This document shows, one piece after another, positions 55,679 through 64,000 of a stretch of 64,000 bases of DNA. This stretch comes from Oenanthe sinensis. Lineage: Eukaryota > Streptophyta > Magnoliopsida > Apiales > Apiaceae. The stretch covers positions 10,561,886 through 10,625,885 of the forward strand of contig CM053800.1 in the NCBI GenBank assembly GCA_028671895.1, in the 5' to 3' direction. Numbering within the stretch: the first letter of the stretch is position 1; every line of letters starts with the position of its first letter. The notes below the pieces were generated by a model. It saw only the letters and a list, made by a program, of their open reading frames with translations, did no database searches and was not told the origin of the DNA. The position numbers were made by a program, and so were the translations under genes.

Positions 55679-58600
55679 TATCATAGATTTCTTATGATTC
55701 TCGTCAATCACTTCATTCCTGACATGTCAATCAAGTTGGCAGATGATTGCTGTGTGCAGGCATACAAACAGCAAATGAGGATATTCTCTGACATTAAGAG
55801 AATTGATGACAAGAAGAAGAGTCTACCTGCAATGACATATCCACAGGTAATGCAGGTAAAACTCTCATCCTACAAACCTTCTATCTACAATGCTTCATTT
55901 TTTGGTGGTGAAATGGTGCAGGAACAAGTAATGGAGAGTCCCCCTGCACCTACCCCAGTCACCCAATCCCCTTCAATTACACAATCTTCCAAACCAAAAT
56001 CCAAAAAGAAACCAACCTCTGGTGTCTCTCAACAGGCACCAGTTGTAAAGAGGAGAAAATTGATTCAATCTAGGCTTATAGATGAGCACAGTGATGATGA
56101 GCTCAATCCACTAGAGAAGCAAGTTGTTGAAGGACTTTCTTTGCTAAAGGAAGGTCATGATACACTTGATTCTAACCTTCAAGCCAAGTCTGTAGACTCT
56201 CAAAAGGCTACAGACTCTGTAAAACCTAGGGAAGTACCTCAAGATTCTCACATTGAGTCTCCTGAGAAATCTTTTACTCAGAAGTACAGAAGGTTAAGAA
56301 AGGCTTATTTTGCACACACACACAAGCCTGTTGTTATTACTAACCCTGTTTTGCAGGAAACAGATGCTCACAAGTCTCCTGCAGAGCCAGACTCTAAAAG
56401 CAAGAAAACACCTGAACCAGAGTCTAATGTTGAGTCAGAGTCTAGACTGCCTTTAGACTCTGATCATGAAACATTTTGGGAAGGAATGCCATTGGATGTA
56501 GCCTCATGTCTAATTGATGAGATCATTACTCCAAGTGATGAGGCACTGCTATTCTTATATCCTTTGGTGGAATCAGTTGAAGATCCAGGGCAATATTAGA
56601 CTAAATCTCAAGTCTTGGATTTTCTTTCAACCTATGAAGCCCTAAGGAAGAGAATGGAACAGGAGCTACAAATGTCTGCACAGGATGTGGTCAAAAATCT
56701 ATACAGCTACCTATTCAACTCTTCATTCCAAGTACAAGCAGCTGGGCTCATAGAAGGCAGAACAAATGAAGTTCTCAAAGCACTAGGTGTGCCAAACTCT
56801 GAACAGCAAATCACAAAGAAGCCTAAAAAGCTCAGCATCTACAAAAGGAGAAAATCAGAGTCTGTTGCTGAGTTGGAAACTGAGATTGAGCAACCAGTTT
56901 TTGACTATGAAGCAATTTGGGATCATGGAATTACCTACAGGACAGCTATAGCTTGGATCTCTACCATTCAACCATTTTCAAGGGAGGTGGTTGATTTTCT
57001 TGTCCAAAATGTAGGTAAGGTGGCCAACAAATACATCTATCCGACCTATGAAAGTAGATTGGATCAACTTAAGGGCTCACGTTTTCACAAGATTGCAAGG
57101 GAACAGCAGGATTCCTTTCACTTGACTCTTGCCCAGGCCATCAATGCACTCCATGCCAGGATGTTTCTCAATGGATACTTGGATGCATTAACTATGGTAG
57201 AACCACATGAGGTAGCAAGTGATACAAGGCAGTTGGAGGTTGGGACTAGTGCACCAGTGGTGACTAGTGATAAAGACGCTCAGTCTGCCTCACCCACACA
57301 AGAACCACCTAGTCAGAGGTTGGGTGATAGTGGGGCAGGGGAGTATGCTGTTGGGCCCTCCTTGACAACTCACCAAAGAGCTGATGAGAACCCCAGTGAT
57401 ATGGGAGGACAGACTCTGATGGATGCTCATGAAGAAATTTTCCAATCTATTCTATCAGAGTCTATCCACCTTGAGGGGGAGTCTCATGCACAAACAGTCA
57501 AAGATGGTAACACTCAGACTCTGACTTCTAATGAAGTCATACTGAAGTAGTCAGAGTCTAGAGTAGACCCTGAGACTGGAATACTGGAGCCAACAGACTC
57601 TGAAAAGAGAGAAGATGCTAGTAAGGGTTCAGAATTTGTTGATGCTCACCCCTTGGTGGAAACCCCTAGCCTTCAGACATTTGAAGGGGTTCCCCTCCAT
57701 CAAGGTGGTTCAGGTATTGAAGCACCATTATTATCTCTCAACCCCTCTTCTGTAGGATTATTGAGTGCACCCTCTACATTGAGTGAAAAAATATCTGAGA
57801 GGCTGGCACTGGACCAGGCAAAAGGAGAGGTAAAAAAGGCTGTAGAGAGCCTGAGTGAGATTGAGAAAGTGGGTGCCCAACCCCACTGTGAGCATGAGAG
57901 ATTAGGGTATCCTGAACCTAGCTTTACTTATTGGGATCAAGCTTTTCCAAAGAGTTGGTCCAATGAGTTGGAGCAGGGGATGGATGACAATTCACTATGT
58001 CTGATTGTGCAGATTGGCAAACAGGAGGAGGCTCTTGCTGCTCAGAAATCATTTACACAGAGACCACATCTTCATCTGGTGGATTCTCTAACAAGGAGAG
58101 CAGATAGAGTCATGGAGGCTTTGGTGGATAATCCTGTAATTATAACTGAGGCTGCAAATTCGAGGTCAGAAGAACCACTCTTAATCATGCCTATAAGGGC
58201 TAGACTTCCAAAGTCTACAGTCTCTGATCACTCTCAGGAGGAGTCAGGGTCTATAGTCCCGTTTGCAGTTTCGGACTCTACACCACCACCAGAGTCTACA
58301 CCTCCAATCACAAAGCTAGAGCCTGTTGCTGAGGAGTGCACTTCTGAAGATGATGATCACGTTACTCCTTCTTTTATCTATTTTGACCAGGTATTTCCTC
58401 AGTCTTGGGAGTCTGCACAGCAAAGAGGCATAAATGATAAAGATTCTTTTGAGTGTATTTTGGATATTCATCATTCTAAGAGACTTAAAGCTTTTCAGAA
58501 AAAATCCTTTCAACAGGAACATGGTTACTATCCTGGTGAAGAAGATCAAGTCTTAGATGGAGCTGCTACAGCTGAGTTACCTAATGTTGCTGCTCAATTA

Positions 58601-59944
58601 TCCAGTGTGGTCCAGGACATTTCTCATATTCAAATCAAGCTCACTGGTGTTGATAATACAACTTCTCTGCTCAATACAAGATTTGACAGAATTCACTCTC
58701 TTCAATTATCCAAAGAGGTTGCATTCAAAGATGCTCTAGCTGCTATCACTACAACTCAAGCCTCTCTTTAAACTACAGTTTCTGATTTGACCACCACGGT
58801 TGATTCAGTTATTGCAGCCCAGGCAAATATCTCCACTGTTCTTGAACAGATTCTTTTGGCTGTCACTAGTAATGATGATGTCAAAAAGGGGGAGAAGGAG
58901 AAGCAAGGTGAGTCCTCCAGGAGACATAAGGATGAAGGATGCAAGGATAAATCAAGGGGAGTTAAAAAGAGGAGAGATGGTGATGATGGAGATAGTTCTC
59001 ATGGTTCTAAGGGTCCTGATGGTGTGCAACAAAAGCAATCTGAAGTAGCAAGAACTCAAACACACCAGTCAGGGACTGGACATGGGAAATCAGGGTCTAA
59101 GTCAGACTCTGATAAGCAAAGGAAGAAATCAGGCTCTGATGAAACTCAAGAACCTTCTTACTGGAAATGCAGTCAATCAAATCTGCAACTAAGAGCTAAA
59201 AAGAAGGTTGGACTTGGAGGATTCAAAGAATCAGATATTGACAGAACATCTACCTTAACCAGAGATCCTCAATCCTTGACAGATAGGCAGTTTGAGAAGA
59301 TCACACAGAAGTACTTAAAAAAAGTGGTGTCTGCTCAAATTGTTTATAATGTTTTTGAAACAAAGATACAAGGAGGTCAGGGAGGTACAGAAAAGGTAAA
59401 GAATGAGATGCTGGTTTACTTCATAGAAGGTGGAAGTGTAAGATGAATTAGTCAATCAAATTTTATCTTTTTCAAACAGGCTGAGGAACTACAGTATATT
59501 AGATTCCTACTGCAAATTGCTTATGAAGTGAACAAAAGCAAAGAGGCCTTCACTCACAAATGGTTCCAGGAGATTGACAGGAAGCTGACTTTGCACAGAC
59601 AGGCAAATCGACAAATGGGCAAATTTTCTTTAAAATATGTTGATACTGAAGGAAATGATCAAGTCATGCCATTGGAGGAAAAACAGGTCAAATTTCAAGA
59701 AGGTGTGGGTCATTACTTTGGGTTTCAGCCTATGAGTGGGAAAGGTAGTGTTCTGATGTTGAAGGACTTAAAAGAACAAGAAAGTAGTGCAAATGATCTG
59801 AGAGCAGCTTACTGTCAAATCAAATGCTCAAGTGAAGAAATGACGAAATTGAAGAAATTTGTTGGTGAGGCTCTGACAATTGTGAAGGAAAATATGCTGA
59901 ATTCATTTTTGAAGAATAATCCAGCCTTTGAGAAGATTAAATGA
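55679..59944 (+). pseudogene. E3 env-like ORF, remaining part
   Basis: Continues the E3 ORF3 frame for 1422 codons. It first completes the N-terminal domain (HRFLMILVNHFIPDMSIKLAD), then runs through a long disordered acidic/Ser-rich region and a Lys-rich segment (near 58900-59160) to a folded C-terminal part. All of it is in one frame, broken by TAG 56597-56599, TAG 57548-57550, TAA 58769-58771 and TGA 59444-59446. With the N-terminal part the original protein was about 1640 residues, the largest ORF3 here. More than a dozen copies of the CAGAGTCT/AGACTCTG motif lie in this coding sequence. No membrane segments are seen. Confidence 0.87.
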
Positions 59945-60056
59945 GAAGTAATTCTTTTTCTTTTTTTTTAATTCTTTTATACTATTCTAGATTATTAGTT
60001 TCATTCTTTAGTTTTGACATTATCAAACCTTGATTTATGCTTATATATTATAAAGC

Positions 60057-60072
60057 ATAAATAGGGGGAGAT
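60057..60072 (+). promoter_or_regulatory. E3 polypurine tract
   Basis: ATAAATAGGGGGAGAT directly before the 3' LTR. The preceding 59945-60056 is non-coding. Confidence 0.93.
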
Positions 60073-60834
60073 TGTTAGGAATATATTCATTTGATGATGT
60101 ATAAAATACTAGAACAGGGTCTGGCTCAGTTTATCTGTAATAAGTCTTTCTAGTCTCTGAAATGTATAATCAGAGTCTAGATGGTTAACATTCATGTTAC
60201 TTGTACTTAGAAGAATTTCTGTAGAAAGTGAAACCAGAGTCTGCATAAAGATCAGAGTCTGGAAGGTGATCAGAGTCTATAAAATATCAGAGTCTATGAT
60301 CTATCAGAGTCTACATGTGATCAGAGTCTGAAGATCATCAGAGTCTGAAGATTTCAGAGTCTATAAAGTTGAGGATAAATTTGGAAGAAGATCACAGGAA
60401 TGGAAAGTCTTCGAAGATCAAGATAAATATATTACTGATATGCTATAGGAAAGAAAGAGAATTCTAGAAGAAAACTGTCAACTAATAATTAGGGATTTTA
60501 TTCCTATTATAATTTTACTTTCTGTTATTAGTTGATAGGCAGCTCTCTATATAAACTCTATGTAACCTAATTGTAAAGGTGTGGAAGTCGAAGCATAATT
60601 GTCTGAGTGAAATATTGTGAGGGCATAGAGATAGAGAGAGTTGTTGTAATAAACACCGAGAAGCTGCTAGGGTTTGTGTACACCCTAGGAGAGTTTTGTA
60701 TTCACAAATCAATAATACAAAACAGTACTTATTTATATTTTTGTGTTTGAGTTTATTCTTAATTTGATTTTAAATCAGGCAGAAAAGACATACAAGTATT
60801 CAACCCCCCTTCTATTTGTACAACTGGGAAAACA
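60073..60834 (+). repeat. E3 3' LTR
   Basis: 762 bp, about 97 % identical to 35407-36169 by eye, with the same CAGAGTCT cluster (60170-60365) and TATA box. The ACACA target copy follows at 60835-60839. Confidence 0.96.
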
Positions 60835-61061
60835 ACACAAGTGCCAATGCAATCTCCAACAACCCTGTACAGCACACGAGGACAAAGCATATAGATATCA
60901 GGTATCATTTTATTCGAGAACACGTTATGAATGGTACTGTGGAGTTACACTTTGTACCCACAGAAGAACAGACTGCAGATATTTTTACTAAGCCACTTGA
61001 TGAATCTACATTCACCAGGTTGGTTGGTGAACTTGGGATGTTTAATAGTTCTTCATCTTAA
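60835..61061 (+). pseudogene. pol: E1 pol, C-terminal RNase H end
   Basis: After E3 the E1 RNase H frame resumes (ANAISNNPVQHTRTKHIDIR) and runs to a TAA at 61059-61061 with the usual copia ending TKPLDESTFTRLVGELGM. It matches the E2 Pol end closely and proves the E3 insertion point. Confidence 0.93.
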
Positions 61062-61359
61062 ATCCCAGTTCACATCTGCAATATGTTCTTAGATAAAATT
61101 TCAAGTGTTTGTTATGTGAATATTTGTCATAACACTTGTGAATTTATTTTACTAAATTCTAGTTCTCGAATGTGTGTTTAATGTAAATTATTATAATATT
61201 TTATTTTATCTATTTTTGTTATATTCTACTATATTTTAAATCTTAGGTTATTATCTTTAAAAATAATTTGATCAAAATTTTACAAGTTAGAATTTTGGCA
61301 AAAGTTATTTTTATTTTTATTTGAAAATAACTTAATATTGAAGTATAGTTATTTTTACT

Positions 61360-61434
<75 letters not shown>

Positions 61435-61474
61435 TATATATATATATATATATATAATCGAGCAACCTTTTTTA

Positions 61475-61522
<48 letters not shown>

Positions 61523-62259
61523 CGGGAAGACTTTTTGGCCCTGGGAAGACTTTAAAAAAAAAATGTCTCCCCAACTTAATTAAGTCTCTCCAAGACATTT
61601 CTTTTAAAAAGTCTCCCCGGTTTAAATAAGTTTCCCCGAATTTTTCTATTTTATTTTAATTTTCTATTTTGTATATATATTTTTCGGGCAGACTTTTGTT
61701 TTCCGGAGAGACTTTTTATTTAATTTTTTTATTAAATCAAAAGTCTCCACGAGACATTTAAAAGTCTCCCCGAGTCGTATATGCCTCCCCGAGTTGTTGA
61801 GTGTTTTTTGTTTTAATTTTATTTTATTTGTAGTTTTAGTTTTATTTGTTTTAAAATGTCTTCCCGGCTGCCAAAAGTCTCCCCGAGACTTTTGAAAGGT
61901 CTCCCAGACCTTAAAAAGTCTCCCTGAGATTTTGTTATATATATAACCTCAGTTTTCATTCTAAATTTCATATTTATCCTATTCTATTTTTTTTAATTTC
62001 TAAACCCAAACAAACTCTTGCAAATTTTTCTCTCAATTAATCAGTTTTTTCATGTAAGTTTTAATTTAGTTTTAATCTTTAAAATTCAATAAGTCCTCAT
62101 TAATAGTGTTTTTAATTTAAAGTTCTAATATATAAAATTCTATATTTTATATATTTTATTTTAAATTATAAGACACTTAACCTATGATCACTTGTTTAAT
62201 TTCACTTGTTCTCTTTATTTTTTAATAAAGTACATTGTTTGTTACGCAGAGAAACTAAA
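61062..62259 (+). promoter_or_regulatory. E1 pol-env spacer with AGTCTCCCCGAG array and TATA box
   Basis: Spacer of about 1.2 kb. An AT-rich part is followed by TA microsatellites. From 61521 to 61930 there are about twelve copies of the E1 LTR motif in both orientations, such as CGGGAAGACTTTT, AAGTCTCCCCGG, AAAGTCTCCCCGAG and CGGAGAGACTTTT. A TATA box TTATATATATAA (61935-61946) follows immediately, then 313 bp to the env-like ATG. The LTR has the same order (array, TATATATA, leader). Promoter function is inference. Confidence 0.65.
61362..61520. repeat. (TA)n microsatellite, two runs
   Basis: Two long TA dinucleotide runs, about 61363-61456 and 61482-61520, are separated by a short unique segment containing ATCGAGCAACC. 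Length in the living genome is likely to be variable and assembly here may be imprecise. Confidence 0.95.
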
Positions 62260-64000
62260 ATGGCTGCTGTATTTGAAATCTGCGAGGCTAACTATGTAGG
62301 GTACTTTGATCCTACAAGATGTCCTGAACCCAAATTCATTCCCTGGATTCGATTTCTCAATGAGCATCCTATGATCGAAACATCAATTTCCCTGGACCCT
62401 GTTTTGAGGATTGATCCGTTGCAGGCTCTCTACTCCACAACTGTTAATTGCTCAACAAGCACCGTCATCTCGCTTCACATTCAAAGTAAGAGGAAGAGAT
62501 TACTGGGTGACAGAAAACGATGTAAATAGGATTCTAGGCTTCCCAACAGACAACTTTGATCCTCTACCAACACCACAGGAGCTGATAGAATTCTTTCAAA
62601 CTATCCAGTATCAAGGTGAACTTAACATGGTTAGACTATCCAACACTCATCTGGTAAGTGAGTGGGACTTCATCTTTGATACACTGGCCAATGTATTTTC
62701 TCCATGTCTAAAGAATAGTTTTCACAACATTCCTTTATTTTTACAAAACATAGGATTTGCTGTGGCACATAACCGGAGGATAAATTTTGGAAAATTAATT
62801 TTGAAAGAGATAATCAAGAAAATGGGTACTTTAGCAAGCAGAAGTCTTACAGAGGATCATACAGTTCATTGTTATTATACAAGATTTCTGACTTTATTTT
62901 TGAATGACAAGTTATCTAATGAACACAAAGTGTTGTTTACCAATTCACCTATAGTAAGATCTCTTTCCACACAAAGAAATCTCTTTACAAGGTTGTCGAA
63001 GGCAAACAAACTACCTGGTGTCCCTGTAATTTATACACCCTTTATGACTCAATTCATTCAACAACAACAAATTCAAGCACCAGTGTTTGATAGTGTACCT
63101 TTACAAATGATTCCTGCTCCTCAAGATCAAGACAAACAAGTTTAACCAGAACAACTTGAAGAACAACATGCTCAAGCAGAATCAATTGCATCTGCTCCAG
63201 TAAGTACTCAGGTAGGGTATTCTTCTATTGTGAATTTGACTTAAATTATATCAATATTAAGCCCCTAGTGGCTATTAGGATAGATCATGAGTCTGAAATC
63301 CAACAGTCTCTGACACAGGTCTTAGATCCATACACTGGTACTTCGTCATTACAATCACTCACCCAAACACAAAAGAGAAAACATACAGAGTTAGGGAGTG
63401 AAGAAGAATTGATTCCTGCTCCTCAGAAGAAGCAACTGCTTGGTACTTCATCTACCCTAGTAATGGTAGAACATGATGCTTCACAGTATCAAGTGCCTTC
63501 ACAGGCTTTAGGAGGAAACTTGGATCCTTCGCTAAATCCTCGATCCTTGTCTACCTCCCCAGATGGATCATATCCGGAATCTGAAAAGATCTACTCATCG
63601 TCTAAAGATGATCAGTAACTCTTTGAGTCTTACCCTGAGGCAACTCAGTTTTCTATTCCACAAGAAACACAAGACTTTATGGAGGATTGGAACTTGTAAA
63701 GTTCCATTGCACCACTAGTGACCTCTCATGCAGGGGCTTTGGTGATCTACACTGCAGGTACATCTGGAGGCTCGGATTTTGAGTTAAACACAAGCGAAGA
63801 AAGGCAAACACTGTGTGATACACCTACATGTGAGGTGAGTGAAACACTCTTGAGAATAGGAGATATGAGTGCACACACAGGCACAGAAAGTGAGATGCAG
63901 AAAATGTTACTGTCCTTTCAACAACAGATGGATGCACTAAAAGATGAGAATGCACAACTTCGAGATCAAGTCAATGCTCAGAATTCTTCAGATCCAGTTT
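62260..64000 (+). pseudogene. E1 env-like ORF (broken, runs off the window)
   Basis: Starts at ATG 62260 (MAAVFEICEANY). A frameshift near 62455 moves coding by one base, after which the ORF3 domain continues (VNRILGFPTDNF, VSEWDFIFDTLANVFS, IGFAVAHNRRINFGKLIL, CYYTRFLTLFLNDKLS). In-frame stops occur at 63143-63145 and soon after. A second shift near 63250 leads into the disordered region, with stops at 63616-63618 and near 63697. The last bases in the window show a heptad-like segment (FQQQMDALKDENAQLRDQV), the coiled-coil zone seen in E2. The rest lies outside. Confidence 0.85.

Larger units (their letters stand above)
35407..60834 (+). mobile_element. E3: older Sirevirus-type element, itself split by E4
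   Basis: Bounded by LTRs of 763 and 762 bp with the target duplication ACACA (35402-35406 and 60835-60839). Without E4 and one target copy it is about 10.7 kb. Gag is intact, pol has a large internal deletion, and the env-like ORF is long but has four stops and is interrupted by E4. LTRs differ at about 23 sites by eye. It inserted into the RNase H region of E1. Confidence 0.96.
8862..64000 (+). mobile_element. E1: old Sirevirus-type Ty1/copia element, host of all other insertions
   Basis: Order of parts: 5' LTR (8862-9720 and 15441-15945), primer-binding site, gag (16146-16612 and 31026-33001), pol (33020-35406 and 60835-61061), pol-env spacer, env-like ORF (62260 to the window end). Its 3' LTR lies outside the window. 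Insertions are the MULE in the LTR, E2 in gag and E3 in the RNase H region. The 5' edge is placed at the TG of TGTTTAGCGA because the following 200 bp align with the E2 LTR at the same offset; it cannot be confirmed without the 3' LTR. The integrase core is missing and stops and frameshifts are frequent, so E1 is defective. The env-like ORF and extended gag identify the Sirevirus lineage. Confidence 0.85.

Noticed and set aside
59435..59480. Possible short intron in the E3 env-like ORF (GTAAGA...TTTCAAACAG)
   Set aside because: Only about 46 bp, below usual plant intron size, and the frame reads through it apart from one TGA that is a simple C-to-T change.
61362..61598. Tyr-Ile repeat open frame
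   Set aside because: Pure translation of a TA microsatellite.

Overview
This looks like a nuclear segment of a eudicot plant. The host genes carry GT-AG introns, the flanks are very AT-rich, and 86 % of the window is plant-type transposable elements. I see no evidence that fixes the species.

Layout. (1) Positions 1-8861 are host chromosome. A small hAT-like MITE (71-264) precedes an intronless gene for a 190-residue acidic protein with two MIM1-like motifs (880-1452, +). Next comes a convergent six-exon gene for a membrane-anchored protein with six EF-hands (2119-7621, -), whose 2.2 kb first intron contains a repeat-like stretch. A degenerate Stowaway-like MITE lies in its upstream region. 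(2) From about 8862 to beyond 64000 the window is one old Ty1/copia element of the Sirevirus type (SIRE/Maximus-like, with an extra 'env-like' ORF after pol), here called E1, with four insertions inside it. A 5.7 kb Mutator-like element (MULE, 9721-15431, perfect 9-bp target duplication) sits in the E1 5' LTR. A near-pristine Sirevirus, E2 (16613-31025, 5-bp duplication GAGAG), sits in E1 gag. A third, E3 (35407-60834, duplication ACACA), sits in the E1 RNase H region. E3 is itself split in its env-like ORF by an opposite-strand element, E4 (40942-55673, duplication TCTAC). I read every junction directly, and E1 and E3 resume in the expected frame after each insertion.

Relative ages. Counting differences between paired LTRs by eye gives 2 in 1438 bp for E2, about 14 in 1250 bp for E4 and about 23 in 762 bp for E3. 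This agrees with the nesting (E4 inside E3; E2 and E3 inside E1). E2 has intact gag, pol and env-like frames and is probably or recently active. E1 and E3 have lost integrase sequence and carry nonsense codons, mostly explicable by C-to-T change. E4 has only a few stops.

Most interesting signal. Each of the four Sireviruses carries its own private short motif, clustered in the LTR promoter region and clustered again in the non-coding spacer between pol and the env-like ORF: AGTCTCCCCGAG-type in E1, CCGATAGTTA-type in E2, CAGAGTCTGA-type in E3 and CTCGATCTCGAT-type in E4. In E1 and E4 the spacer array is followed by a TATA tract and then the env-like ORF, which is promoter order. I propose a second internal promoter or regulatory platform for the env-like gene that has co-evolved with the LTR. 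In E3 the same motif is also scattered through the coding sequence. The env-like proteins share a diverged N-terminal domain but show no signal peptide or transmembrane segment.
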